From contig JAEFAI010000033.1 of the NCBI GenBank assembly GCA_016291185.1, positions 1 through 22,790 of the forward strand: DNA of 22,790 nucleotides, read 5' to 3'. The notes below the pieces were generated by a model. That model ran no database searches. It saw only the letters and a program-made list of their open reading frames with translations, and was not told the DNA's origin. The position numbers were made by a program, and so were the translations under genes. Shown in pieces: positions 14,290 to 22,790 of the stretch (the stretch's first letter is position 1; every line of letters starts with the position of its first letter). The DNA comes from Bacteroidales bacterium. Lineage in GTDB: Bacteria > Bacteroidota > Bacteroidia > Bacteroidales > UBA932.

Positions 14290-15597
14290 TTATTGAATTT
14301 TTGATAAATAATCTTTGAATGAGGCATAGTCCCGACCCATCGGGACGGATTGTTTCGTGCCCTGCATGAAGGCGGCGAGGCGGGCGGGAATCTCGATTTC
14401 CGCACCGGTGGCTGCCTCGACGGTGTCCTTGAACTTGGCCGGATGCGCGGTCTCGCAGAGCAGGGCGGCCTCGCCCGGGCCCAGCTTGTGGTACACTGCG
14501 ACAAAGCCGCAGGCGCCGTGCGGATCGAGCTGGTAGCCGTATTTCTCCCGGCAGTACTTCAGTGCCTGGCGGATGCACTCGTCGCTGCATACGTGGCCGG
14601 AGATGTCGTCCGTAATGGCTTTCCAGTCGTGGCCGTAGAGTTCGAAAATGCGGGCGGCGTTGCTCGGGTCGCCGACGTCCATCGCGTTCGCGAGGGTCGG
14701 GATGCTCGGACGCGGGTCGTACTGCCCGGTCTGCAGGTAGTCGAAGAAGACCTGGTTGGCGTTGTTCGCCGCAACGAAACGCTTGATGGGCAGTCCCATA
14801 CGCTTCGCGAAAAGGGCGGCGCAGATGTTGCCGAAATTGCCGCTCGGCACGCACACGACCAGCTGGTTCGCGAGGCCGAGGCGCTTCATCTGGGCGTAGC
14901 CGTGGAAATAGTAGAACGACTGCGGCAGGAGCCGCGCGACGTTGATGCTGTTGGCGGAAGTCAGGCGCAGGCGCTCGGTAAGTTCTGCGTCCATGAAGGC
15001 GCTCTTGACGAGGGCCTGGCAGTCGTCGAAGTTGCCGTCCACCTCGAGGGCGGTGATGTTCTGCCCGAGGGTGGTGAACTGGCACTCCTGGATGGGGCTG
15101 ACCTTGCCCTTCGGATAGAGCACGTGCACGCGCACGCCCTCGACACCGAGGAAGCCGTTGGCCACGGCGCTGCCCGTGTCGCCCGACGTGGCCACGAGCA
15201 CATGGATGGTGCGCGGGTCGTCGGAGTGCTGCGTGAAATGGCGCAGCAGGCGCGCCATGAAGCGGGCGCCAACGTCCTTGAACGCGAGGGTGGGGCCGTG
15301 GAAGAGCTCCAGGGCACCGATGCTCCGCGTCACGGGGACCACCGGGCAGTCGAAGGAGAGCGTCTCCTCCACGATGCGGTGCAGTTCCGCGGCGGGGATG
15401 TCCTCGCCGAACAGCGCGTCCGCGACGGTGCAGGCGATCTCCTGGAAGGTCATCGTCTGGATGTTCTCATAGAACTCGGCGGGCAGGATGGGAATGCGTT
15501 CGGGCATATAAAGTCCCCGGTCCTCGGCAAGGCCGCGGATGACGGCCTTCTCCAGGCTCGCACGGGGGGCTTTTCCGTTGGTGCTGTAGTACTGCAT
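14290..15597 (-). CDS. thrC: Threonine synthase
   Basis: A PLP enzyme that converts O-phosphohomoserine to threonine. The 435 residues match the longer bacterial class. The N-terminal MQYYSTNGKAPRASLEKAV is typical. The PLP-binding lysine is K107 in LAFKDVGARFM, and the phosphate-binding turn is in VATSGDTGSAV. It starts 5 bases after the thrB stop and ends 3 bases before asd, within a very compact operon. Confidence 0.97.
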   Translation of the reverse strand: MQYYSTNGKAPRASLEKAVIRGLAEDRGLYMPERIPILPAEFYENIQTMTFQEIACTVADALFGEDIPAAELHRIVEETLSFDCPVVPVTRSIGALELFHGPTLAFKDVGARFMARLLRHFTQHSDDPRTIHVLVATSGDTGSAVANGFLGVEGVRVHVLYPKGKVSPIQECQFTTLGQNITALEVDGNFDDCQALVKSAFMDAELTERLRLTSANSINVARLLPQSFYYFHGYAQMKRLGLANQLVVCVPSGNFGNICAALFAKRMGLPIKRFVAANNANQVFFDYLQTGQYDPRPSIPTLANAMDVGDPSNAARIFELYGHDWKAITDDISGHVCSDECIRQALKYCREKYGYQLDPHGACGFVAVYHKLGPGEAALLCETAHPAKFKDTVEAATGAEIEIPARLAAFMQGTKQSVPMGRDYASFKDYLSKIQ

Positions 15598-15602
15598 AAG
15601 CG

Positions 15603-16529
15603 TCAGGCTATCAGGCGGGCGCCCTTGTTGGACACCTTGACCACGTAAGTTTCAGAAAGGATGCCCTGCTGGGCGAAGTGGCGCTCCATGATGGAGCCCA
15701 CGCGCTGGGCGATGTCGCTGCGGTTCGCCAGGGCGAACACGGACGGGCCCGAGCCGCTGATGTTCATCGCGAGGGCGCCGGCGCCGAGCAGCTTGGTGCG
15801 GAGCTCGTCGAAGCCCGGGATGAAGCCCTTGCGGTAGGGCTCCGCGACGGCGTCGCGCATGGCGCGGCCCACCAGCTCGATGTTGCCGGTGCACAGGCCG
15901 GCCACGAGGCCGCCGACGTTGCCCCACTGGGTGATGGCGGTGTGCATCGGAATCTCCTTGGGGAGGATGCTGCGCGCTTCCTTGGTGGAGACCATCAGGT
16001 GGGGATGGATGACGGGGCAGTAGAGGTTGCCCGGGACGGGCAGCTTGATGATGTCCAGCGGCTCGTAGCCGCGGATCAGGGTGATGCCGCCCATGACGGC
16101 CGGCGCGGCGTTGTCGGCGTGGTAGCCGCCGCTGGCGAGGTTCTCGCCCTCCATGGCGCAGATGACCACATCCTCCTCGGACAGCGGGGCGCCAAAGAGC
16201 TCGTTGATGCCGAAGGCGGCCGCGGCGCTCGAGGCGGCGCTGGAGCCGATGCCGGAGCCGGGGTAAATCTTCTTGATGATGCGTACGTCCACGTGGCCGC
16301 TCCGGCCGGTCATCGCGAAGAATTTCCGGATGACGGGCGTGACGACATTGTCTTCGACGTTCTCGGGCAGGGGAACGTCGGTATCGTTGGCGATGGAGAT
16401 GCCGGAGCCCTCCTCATCGAGCGTCATTTCCAGCACGTCCCCGACTTCGTCGAGGGCCATGCCCATTACGTCGAAACCACAGCCGAGGTTGGCGATGGAA
16501 GCGGGAGCGAATACTTTGATCCTTTTCAT
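15603..16529 (-). CDS. thrB: Homoserine kinase
   Basis: A GHMP-family kinase that phosphorylates homoserine for threonine synthase. With the start at 16529 it has 308 residues, beginning MKRIKVFAPASIANLGCGFD, the common N-terminus. The ATP loop PGSGIGSSAASSAAAA spans about 90-105. An earlier in-frame ATG at 16554-16556 would overlap thrA and add nine residues with no family likeness. With the chosen start the gap to the thrA stop is 13 bases. The next gene, thrC, is 5 bases downstream. Confidence 0.94.
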   Translation of the reverse strand: MKRIKVFAPASIANLGCGFDVMGMALDEVGDVLEMTLDEEGSGISIANDTDVPLPENVEDNVVTPVIRKFFAMTGRSGHVDVRIIKKIYPGSGIGSSAASSAAAAFGINELFGAPLSEEDVVICAMEGENLASGGYHADNAAPAVMGGITLIRGYEPLDIIKLPVPGNLYCPVIHPHLMVSTKEARSILPKEIPMHTAITQWGNVGGLVAGLCTGNIELVGRAMRDAVAEPYRKGFIPGFDELRTKLLGAGALAMNISGSGPSVFALANRSDIAQRVGSIMERHFAQQGILSETYVVKVSNKGARLIA

Positions 16530-16542
16530 AACCTGCTGCCCG

Positions 16543-18981
16543 TTAAATGTTTGCAATGCTCATGATGTCGGCGAATACGCCTGCGGCCGTCACGTCCGCG
16601 CCCGCGCCGTAGCCCTGGATGAGCATCGGGTGGCGGTTGTAGCGCTCGGTGGTCAGCAGGACGATGTTGTTGGAGCCGTCCAGCACGTAGAAGGAGTGCT
16701 GGTTCTCCACGGCCTGCAGGGAGACGGAGTACTTGCCGTTCTCCATCTTGGCGACGAAACGCCAGCGCTTGCCTTCGGCTTCCAGCTTGCGGCGGCGCTC
16801 CTCAAACCCTGCGTCGAGGGAGGGGAGCTTGGCCCAGAATTCCTCCTCGCTGCAGTCGAAGAAGTCCTTCGGAATGAAGAGATAGGCCTCCACGTCCTCC
16901 TGGTTGACTTCATAGCCCGCTTCGCGGGAGAGGATGACCAGTTTGCGGATGACATCCTTGCCGGAGAGGTCGATGCGCGGGTCGGGCTCGGAGAAGCCCT
17001 GCTCCTTGGCCATGCGGACGGTCTCGCTGAAGGGGATGTCGGCAGAAAGCGTATTGAAAATGAAGTTGAGCGTGCCGCTCAGCACGGCCTCCAGCTTGAG
17101 GATGGTGTCGCCGGAGTTGCACAGGTCGTTGATCGTGCCGATGATGGGCAGGCCGGCGCCGACATTGGTCTCGAAGAGCCACTTGACGTTGCGCTTGCGC
17201 GCCAGGTCCTTGAGCTGGCGGTAGTTCTCGTAGTCGGAGGAAGCGGCGATCTTGTTGGCCGCGACCACCGAGATGCCGTGGTCGAAGAAGTCGCCGTAGA
17301 GCGCCGCGATGGACGGGCTGGCCGTGCAGTCCACGAACACGGAGTTGAAGATGTTCATGCCGATGATCTCTTCCTTGAGGCGCAGCGGATCGGTGTCGAT
17401 GCCGTCCTGCTGCAGGCGCTCCTGCCAGTGGGCCAGGTCGATGCCGGCGCGGTCGAAGACGGCGCGCGTGCTGCGGGCGATGCCCACGATATTGATTTTG
17501 AGCCCGCGCGTGCGCATAAGCGTCTCGCGCTGCTGGGCGATCTGGGCGATCAGGCGGCCGCCGACGGTGCCGATGCCGCAGAGGAAGAGGTTGAGCTCTT
17601 TATATTCGGACAGGAAGAAGCTGTCATGGATGACGTTCAGGGATTTGCGCAACTGACGACGCTCAATGATGAAGGAGATGTTGGACTCCGCGGCGCCCTG
17701 GGCGAGGGCGATGACGCTGATGCCGTTGCGTCCCAGCGTGGTGAAGAGCTTGCCGGCGATGCCCGCGTGCTGCTTCATGTTCTCGCCGATCACGGCCACG
17801 GCCGCCAACTCTTCGCGGATTTCCACCGGATTGATGGCGCCGCTCTCGATTTCGCGGGCGAAAGCCTCGTTGAGAACTTCCCGGGCGCGGGCGGCGTCGG
17901 CGCGGCTGACGCCGATGGAAATGCCTGTCTCGGAAGCCGACTGGCTGACGAGGAAGGCGCTGATCTGCTCCTGGGTGAGGGCAGCGAAGATGCGGCTGTC
18001 CACACCCACGATACCGACCATGGAAGTACCGGACAGGGTGATCAGGGCGATGTCGTCAATGGAGGAGATTCCCTTGATGGAAGTGGATCCCGGGGTAACG
18101 TTTTTCTTGATGATCGTACCCTTCGCTTTCAAATTGAAAGTATTTTTGATGAGAATGGGGATCCCTTTCGCGCAAACTGGGTATAAGGTAGGAGGATAGA
18201 CCACTTTCGCTCCGAAATTACAGAGCTCCATCGCCTCCTCGTAGCTCATCTCGTCGATGACGTAGGAAGTCTTGATGATACGCGGGTCGGCCGTCATGAA
18301 TCCGTCCACGTCGGTCCAGATCTCCAGGAGTTCCGCGTCAAGCGCTGCGGCGATCAGGCTGGCGGTGTAGTCGGAGCCGCCGCGCCCCAGCGTGGTGATC
18401 TCCCCGCTGACGGCGTCTGAGGCGATGAAGCCCGGCACGACGGCCGTGGCGCCCGCCTGGCTCCAGCCCTGGAAAGTCTTCTGAATCAGGTCGTAAGTCA
18501 GTCCCTGATCGACCTCGTCGCGGTGTCCGTGACGGCGGGTCTTGATGAAATCGACGGCGTCGTAACGCATGGCGCAGGGGAGGCAAGCGGTGACAATGCG
18601 CGAGGAGAGCCGCTCGCCAAAGCTCATCACTTCGTGCGAGATCTTCGTGGGGATGACCTGCAGCAGGTAAATGCCTTCGCAGATGCGCTCCAGCTGGTCC
18701 AGCAGGGTGTCCATCTCAGTCTCGACGGTCTTGACGCCGGCAGCGGGGACAACAGCCTCGCACACAGCGCGATGGCGTGCGCGTAATTGCGCGACTTCGT
18801 CGCGGAAGGCCACATCGCCCTCAGCCGCCAGTTTGGAGGCACGGATCAGCTGGTCCGTGACGCCGCCCAGGGCGGAGACAACTACAATGGAGGGTTCCTG
18901 GCGGGAACTTACAATCTCTTTGACTCTAAGGATGCTCTCCGGTGTGCCCACCGAAGAACCGCCGAATTTCAGGATTTTCAT
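16543..18981 (-). CDS. thrA: Bifunctional aspartokinase / homoserine dehydrogenase
   Basis: The fusion carries out the first and third steps from aspartate to threonine. It has 812 residues, near the 820 of E. coli ThrA. The kinase domain (about 1-295) opens with KFGGSSVG. Two ACT-type regulatory segments lie around 300-460, the second with VAVIGENMKQHAGIAGK. The dehydrogenase part starts near residue 462 with LFLCGIGTVGGRLI and continues with VDCTAS, the ANKIAAS stretch, NVGAGLPIIG and LSGTLNFIF. The ACT region implies allosteric feedback, probably by threonine (inference). It heads the operon with a promoter 25 bases upstream. The 5' leader is too short for an attenuator. Confidence 0.97.
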   Translation of the reverse strand: MKILKFGGSSVGTPESILRVKEIVSSRQEPSIVVVSALGGVTDQLIRASKLAAEGDVAFRDEVAQLRARHRAVCEAVVPAAGVKTVETEMDTLLDQLERICEGIYLLQVIPTKISHEVMSFGERLSSRIVTACLPCAMRYDAVDFIKTRRHGHRDEVDQGLTYDLIQKTFQGWSQAGATAVVPGFIASDAVSGEITTLGRGGSDYTASLIAAALDAELLEIWTDVDGFMTADPRIIKTSYVIDEMSYEEAMELCNFGAKVVYPPTLYPVCAKGIPILIKNTFNLKAKGTIIKKNVTPGSTSIKGISSIDDIALITLSGTSMVGIVGVDSRIFAALTQEQISAFLVSQSASETGISIGVSRADAARAREVLNEAFAREIESGAINPVEIREELAAVAVIGENMKQHAGIAGKLFTTLGRNGISVIALAQGAAESNISFIIERRQLRKSLNVIHDSFFLSEYKELNLFLCGIGTVGGRLIAQIAQQRETLMRTRGLKINIVGIARSTRAVFDRAGIDLAHWQERLQQDGIDTDPLRLKEEIIGMNIFNSVFVDCTASPSIAALYGDFFDHGISVVAANKIAASSDYENYRQLKDLARKRNVKWLFETNVGAGLPIIGTINDLCNSGDTILKLEAVLSGTLNFIFNTLSADIPFSETVRMAKEQGFSEPDPRIDLSGKDVIRKLVILSREAGYEVNQEDVEAYLFIPKDFFDCSEEEFWAKLPSLDAGFEERRRKLEAEGKRWRFVAKMENGKYSVSLQAVENQHSFYVLDGSNNIVLLTTERYNRHPMLIQGYGAGADVTAAGVFADIMSIANI

Positions 18982-19006
18982 GACTAACTAACGCGTTTGT
19001 TCATCC

Positions 19007-19038
19007 CAAAGTAAAGCATTTTTTGGCAATTTTTCAAA
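19007..19038 (-). promoter_or_regulatory. Promoter of the thrA-thrB-thrC-asd-purU operon
   Basis: On the minus strand TTTG (19038-19035), 20 bases, then TTACTTTG (19014-19007), which matches TAnnTTTG except for one base. The ATG of thrA is 25 bases downstream, leaving a short leader that contains GTTAGTTAG. Confidence 0.65.
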
Positions 19039-19106
19039 ATTTTAATAAATATTTTGCACTTTCCTTGCTTTTTCCGCAAAAAATCCCGAGATTCGTCACC
19101 GGTATG

Positions 19107-19121
19107 GGGGTATTATACCCC
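19107..19121. promoter_or_regulatory. Palindrome directly upstream of ilvD
   Basis: GGGGTA (19107-19112) and TACCCC (19116-19121) form a perfect 6-bp dyad around TTA, 10 bases before the ilvD start. It could be an operator or an mRNA hairpin limiting ribosome access. No clean TAnnTTTG box for ilvD is found; the nearest is TATTTTG at 19050-19056, one base short. Confidence 0.4.
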
Positions 19122-19131
19122 GCAGTTAGTT

Positions 19132-20961
19132 ATGAAATATCGTAGTAGTGTAACCTTCGAAGGCCGCAGGATGGCCGGGGCCCGTGCGCTCTGGATGGCG
19201 GACGGGATGAAACGGAGCCAGTTCGGCAAGCCGGTCATCGCCATTGCCAATTCCTTTACGCAGTTTGTTCCCGGACATACCCATCTTCACGACGCCGGCC
19301 AGATTGTCAAGGCCGAGATCGAGAAGCTGGGTTGCTTCGCGGCTGAATTCGACACGATCGCCGTGGACGATGGCATTGCCATGGGCCACGACGGCATGTT
19401 GTATTCCCTGCCTTCCCGCGACATCATCGCGGACAGCGTGGAATATATGGTCAACGCGCACAAGGCGGACGCGCTCGTGTGTATCAGCAACTGTGACAAG
19501 ATTACCCCGGGCATGATGCTGGCTGCGATGCGGCTCAACATCCCGACCATCTTCGTGTCGGGCGGTCCGATGGAGGCCGGTGTGCTGGGCGACGCGAAGC
19601 TCGACCTGATCGACGCGATGGTCAAGTCCGCGGATCCTTCCGTGACCGACGACCAGGTGGCCGAGATCGAAGCGCACGCCTGCCCGACCTGCGGCAGCTG
19701 CTCCGGCATGTTCACGGCCAACTCGATGAACTGCCTCTCCGAGGCCATCGGCCTGGCCCTGCCCGGCAACGGCACCATCCTCGCCACGCACGCGATGCGC
19801 GCGGAACTCTTCCGCAAAGCGGCGCGCCAGATTGTGGAGAACACCTACAAGTATTATAATGACGGCGATGAGTCCGTCCTGCCCCGCAGCATCGCTTCGC
19901 GCGCCGCGTTCCTCAACGCGATGACGCTCGACATCGCGATGGGCGGCTCGACGAACACCGTCCTGCACCTGCTGGCCGTGGCGGCCGAGGCGGGCGCTGA
20001 CTTCAAGATGGCCGACATTGACGCCCTGTCCCGCAAGGTCCCCTGCATCTGCAAGGTGGCCCCGAACACGGCGAAGTATCATATCCAGGACGTGGGCCGC
20101 GCCGGCGGCATCGTCTCCATCATGGCTGAACTGGCCAAGGCCGGCCTGGTCGATACCACGCTCAAGCGCGTGGACGGCCTGACCCTCGCCGAAGAGATTG
20201 ACCAGTGGTGCATCCTCTCCCCGAATTGCACGGAGGAGGCGAAGAACATCTATCGCGTTGCTCCCTGCGGCCGCTTCAACATCGAGCTCGGCTCGCAGAA
20301 GATGTACTACGACAGCTTCGATACCGACCGCGCCGAAGGCTGCATCCGCGACATTGAGCACGCTTACACCCGCGACGGCGGCCTGGCCGTGCTCTTCGGC
20401 AACATTGCCCAGGACGGCTGCATCGTCAAGACGGCCGGCGTGGACGAAAGCATTTTCCATTTCGAGGGCCCGGCCCGCGTGTTCGACTCCCAGGAGGCGG
20501 CCTGCGAGGGCATCCTCGGCGGCAAGGTGGGCAGCGGCGACGTGGTCGTGATCACCTACGAGGGGCCGAAGGGCGGCCCCGGCATGCAGGAAATGCTGTA
20601 TCCTACTTCGTATATCAAATCGATGCACCTGGGTAAGGAGTGCGCCTTGCTGACGGACGGCCGTTTCAGCGGCGGCACCTCCGGCCTGAGCATCGGACAT
20701 ATTTCCCCCGAAGCGGCTTCCGGCGGCAACATCGCCCTGGTCCGCGACGGAGATATCATTGTGATTGACATCCCTTCCCGCCGCATCGAGGTGCGCCTGG
20801 GCGACGAGCAGCTCGCCGAGCGCCGCCGCGCGGAGGAGGCCCGGGGCCGCAAGGCCTTCACGCCGCCTTTCCGTCAGCGCGAGGTGTCCAAGAGCCTGAA
20901 GGCGTACGCCGCCATGGTGAGCAGTGCGGACAAGGGAGCCATCCGGATCATTGAAGACTAA
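19132..20961 (+). CDS. ilvD: Dihydroxy-acid dehydratase
   Basis: An iron-sulfur enzyme that dehydrates dihydroxy-acids to the 2-oxo acid precursors of valine and isoleucine. The chosen start gives 609 residues, beginning [20 protein letters not shown] as in close relatives. A longer open frame from 19054 adds 26 residues without family likeness. Cluster and active-site Cys motifs are C121 in [10 protein letters not shown] and the [12 protein letters not shown] stretch (183-193). The sequence is of the E. coli type, with FTQFVPGH at 42-49 and [14 protein letters not shown] near the C-terminus. It is divergent from thrA and followed 5 bases later by ilvB. Confidence 0.97.
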   Translation: MKYRSSVTFEGRRMAGARALWMADGMKRSQFGKPVIAIANSFTQFVPGHTHLHDAGQIVKAEIEKLGCFAAEFDTIAVDDGIAMGHDGMLYSLPSRDIIADSVEYMVNAHKADALVCISNCDKITPGMMLAAMRLNIPTIFVSGGPMEAGVLGDAKLDLIDAMVKSADPSVTDDQVAEIEAHACPTCGSCSGMFTANSMNCLSEAIGLALPGNGTILATHAMRAELFRKAARQIVENTYKYYNDGDESVLPRSIASRAAFLNAMTLDIAMGGSTNTVLHLLAVAAEAGADFKMADIDALSRKVPCICKVAPNTAKYHIQDVGRAGGIVSIMAELAKAGLVDTTLKRVDGLTLAEEIDQWCILSPNCTEEAKNIYRVAPCGRFNIELGSQKMYYDSFDTDRAEGCIRDIEHAYTRDGGLAVLFGNIAQDGCIVKTAGVDESIFHFEGPARVFDSQEAACEGILGGKVGSGDVVVITYEGPKGGPGMQEMLYPTSYIKSMHLGKECALLTDGRFSGGTSGLSIGHISPEAASGGNIALVRDGDIIVIDIPSRRIEVRLGDEQLAERRRAEEARGRKAFTPPFRQREVSKSLKAYAAMVSSADKGAIRIIED

Positions 20962-20966
20962 AGCTT

Positions 20967-22685
20967 ATGGGGCAGCGTTTGACAGGAGCCGAGATTCTGC
21001 TGGAGTCTCTCATCGCCGAAGGAGTGGATACCGTCTTCGGCTATCCGGGCGGTTCTATCATCACCGTCTATGACAAGTTGTATGGCTACCAGGATCGCCT
21101 GAAGCACATCCTGGTGCGCCACGAGCAGGGTGCGATCCACGCCGCGCAGGGCTATGCCCGCGCTACGGGCCGCCCCGGCGTCGTGATTGTGACCTCGGGT
21201 CCTGGCGCCACCAACGTGATCACCGGCGTGGCCGATGCGATGGTGGATTCCACCCCGGTCATCGTGATTGCCGGCCAGGTGGGCAACGCCTCGCTGGGCA
21301 CCGACGCCTTCCAGGAGACGGACGTGGTCGGTATGACCGGTCCGATCGACAAATGGACCTACCAGATCCGCCGGCCCGAAGACGTGGCCCCGGCGGTCGC
21401 CAAAGCCTTCCATATCGCTTCCACGGGCCGTCCTGGCCCCGTAGTGCTGGACTTTACCAAAGACGCCCAGGTGGGCGTGGGCTGGTTTGAATATGAGAAA
21501 TGCGATCACATCCGCAGCTACGCCCTTCCTGCCCCCGCCGACGAGGCGGCCCTGGATGCGGCGGCGGAACTGATCGACAACGCCGAGCGCCCCTTCGTGG
21601 TGTTCGGCCAGGGCGTGGTGATTTCCCACGCGGAGGAGCAGCTGAAGGCCTTCCTGAAGAAGGGCGGCATCCCGGCGGCCTCCACGATGCTGGGCCTGAG
21701 CGCCCTGCCGTCCGACTTCCCGTACTACGTCGGCATGGCCGGCATGCACGGTAACGTGGCCTCCAATATGATGACGCAGAAGTGCGACGTGCTCATCGCC
21801 GTCGGTATGCGTTTCAGCGACCGTGTCACGGGCACGCCGTCCCATTACGCGCCGAAAGCAAAGGTGATCCACATCGACGTGGACCGCACCGAGATCGGCA
21901 AGATCATCCCGGTCGAGGTGGGGATCCTGGGCGACGCCGCCGAAGTGCTGGAGCGCCTGACCGAACGCATCCGTTTCTCCTTCCACGACGAGTGGGCCGT
22001 GTCCGCGCGCCACTACGACCGCGTGGAGAAGGAGAAGGTGGCCGCGCTCGAGACCAAGCCGGGGGAGGGCCCGCTCAACATGGGCGAGGTCGTGTCCCGG
22101 GTGGCGGAACTCTCCGGCCGCGACGCCGTCATCGTCACCGACGTGGGGCAGAACCAGCTGATGGGCGCGCGCTACTCCCGCTTCGTGCGGACGCGCAGTT
22201 TCATCACGTCCGGCGGCCTGGGCACGATGGGATTCGGCCTGCCCGCCGCGATGGGCGCCAAGTTGGGCGTGCCGGACCGTCAGGTCGTCCTGTTCGTGGG
22301 CGACGGCGGCATCCAGATGACGCTCCAGGAACTCGGCACGATCATGCAGGAGCGCACGGCGGTCAAGATTGTCCTGCTGAACAACAACTGGCTGGGCAAC
22401 GTCCGGCAGTGGCAGGAACTCTTCTACGGCGAGCGCTACTCGCAGACGCGCCTGCTCAACCCCGACTATTCCCTGATCGCGCAGGCGTACGGCATCCGCT
22501 ACCGCATGGTGGACGACCGCGCGAAACTGGACGGGGCGGTGAAGGAGATGCTGGATTCCCCCGAGGCCTACATCCTGGACGCGCACGTCTGCGAGATGGG
22601 GATGGTCTATCCGATGGTCCCCGGCGGACGCCGGCTGGACGAGATCCTGTTGAACAAAGACGAATGGTACCGCGATGGAGAATAG
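20967..22685 (+). CDS. ilvB: Acetolactate synthase, large (catalytic) subunit
   Basis: A thiamine-diphosphate enzyme that joins two pyruvates, or pyruvate and 2-oxobutyrate, as the first common step of valine, leucine and isoleucine synthesis. It has 572 residues. The N-terminal domain shows GYPGGSIITVYD and the catalytic glutamate E53 in VRHEQGAIHAA. The ThDP/Mg motif VGDGGI...NNNWLG lies around 445-475. The end of the gene overlaps or abuts ilvN, as expected for the catalytic and regulatory pair. Confidence 0.96.
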   Translation: MGQRLTGAEILLESLIAEGVDTVFGYPGGSIITVYDKLYGYQDRLKHILVRHEQGAIHAAQGYARATGRPGVVIVTSGPGATNVITGVADAMVDSTPVIVIAGQVGNASLGTDAFQETDVVGMTGPIDKWTYQIRRPEDVAPAVAKAFHIASTGRPGPVVLDFTKDAQVGVGWFEYEKCDHIRSYALPAPADEAALDAAAELIDNAERPFVVFGQGVVISHAEEQLKAFLKKGGIPAASTMLGLSALPSDFPYYVGMAGMHGNVASNMMTQKCDVLIAVGMRFSDRVTGTPSHYAPKAKVIHIDVDRTEIGKIIPVEVGILGDAAEVLERLTERIRFSFHDEWAVSARHYDRVEKEKVAALETKPGEGPLNMGEVVSRVAELSGRDAVIVTDVGQNQLMGARYSRFVRTRSFITSGGLGTMGFGLPAAMGAKLGVPDRQVVLFVGDGGIQMTLQELGTIMQERTAVKIVLLNNNWLGNVRQWQELFYGERYSQTRLLNPDYSLIAQAYGIRYRMVDDRAKLDGAVKEMLDSPEAYILDAHVCEMGMVYPMVPGGRRLDEILLNKDEWYRDGE

Positions 22686-22790
22686 CAGCATGTATATCAT
22701 CTCGGTGTACTCCGAGAACCAGGTGGGTCTGTTGAGTTCGATCTCCAACATCTTCACCCGCCGCGGCATCAATATCGAAAGCCTGACGGT
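22675..22790 (+). CDS. ilvN: Acetolactate synthase, small (regulatory) subunit, N-terminal fragment
   Basis: The first 38 codons of the ACT-domain regulatory subunit, which confers feedback inhibition by branched-chain amino acids; the window ends inside it. The visible part, YIISVYSENQVGLL then SISNIFTRRGINIESL, is the typical start of an IlvN ACT domain. Two in-frame ATGs are possible: 22675, overlapping ilvB by 11 bases, or 22690, 4 bases after its stop. I give the first; the second is nearly as likely. Confidence 0.9.
   Translation, partial: MENSSMYIISVYSENQVGLLSSISNIFTRRGINIESLT

Noticed and set aside
14328..14345. Palindrome GTCCCGACCCATCGGGAC similar to those at 1724 and 6305.
   Set aside because: It lies inside the thrC coding region and is explained by codons; the likeness is short and GC-driven.
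16273..18186. A 637-codon open frame on the plus strand opposite thrA and thrB, with similar long frames opposite gdhA (6484-7896), the receiver/PEP protein (9151-10752), thrC (14350-15648), ilvD (19126-20700) and ilvB (20958-22772).
   Set aside because: They mirror the codon pattern of GC-rich genes on the other strand, have low-complexity His/Arg/Val/Asp-rich composition and no recognisable domain; the opposite genes are certain.
19054..19131. Upstream extension of ilvD by 26 codons.
   Set aside because: No family likeness, and [12 protein letters not shown] is the usual start; it is also not rich in Leu, Ile or Val, so not a leader peptide.
18982..19131. Possible thr or ilv attenuator (leader peptide plus terminator).
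   Set aside because: The predicted thrA leader is only about 20 bases, and no Thr/Ile/Val/Leu-rich short frame followed by a terminator is seen for either gene.

Overview
The window reads as a piece of a Bacteroidota chromosome, most likely a high-GC member of the Bacteroidales. The coding DNA is GC-rich and the gaps between operons are AT-rich. The clearest lineage mark is the promoter type: boxes of the form TAnnTTTG, the Bacteroidetes -7 element, lie just upstream of most transcription units, often with a TTTG or TTG about 19-20 bases further up. Shine-Dalgarno sequences are mostly absent. No rRNA, tRNA, CRISPR array or transposase was seen. The content is core amino-acid metabolism with a few housekeeping genes.

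Layout. Bases 1-1904 (minus strand) are the start of a histidine operon: promoter, a 13-residue leader peptide with four consecutive His codons, alternative hairpins ending in an intrinsic terminator, then hisG and hisD (cut by the window edge). Bases 1905-2291 have no gene; they hold a strong hairpin and copy 1 of a 168-bp noncoding repeat. Bases 2289-4876 hold a threonine/serine exporter-family gene (minus) and, divergently, a HAD phosphatase and an HD-domain nucleotidase (plus). Copy 2 of the repeat, inverted, follows at 4917-5084. Then come mtnN (plus) and an Hsp20 gene (minus), which converge on a shared terminator.

Bases 6505-11672 (plus) form an operon of NADP-type glutamate dehydrogenase, a 980-residue protein with two receiver-like domains and a PEP/pyruvate-binding domain, and a secreted DUF1460 protein. 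It ends in an intrinsic terminator that abuts the promoter of pgeF. Bases 12419-18981 (minus) are a tight operon thrA-thrB-thrC-asd-purU, which covers the threonine branch of the aspartate pathway plus formyl-tetrahydrofolate deformylase. Bases 19132-22790 (plus), divergent from thrA, are ilvD-ilvB-ilvN (ilvN cut by the window edge), for isoleucine/valine synthesis.

Together the genes connect ammonia assimilation (gdhA), aspartate to threonine (thr/asd), threonine to isoleucine and valine (ilv), histidine synthesis and amino-acid export. The most notable items are the compact his attenuator on an apparently leaderless leader-peptide mRNA, the inverted pair of nearly identical two-dyad repeats, the receiver/PEP-pyruvate-binding protein encoded behind gdhA, and several promoters placed so close to start codons that leaderless mRNAs are predicted.
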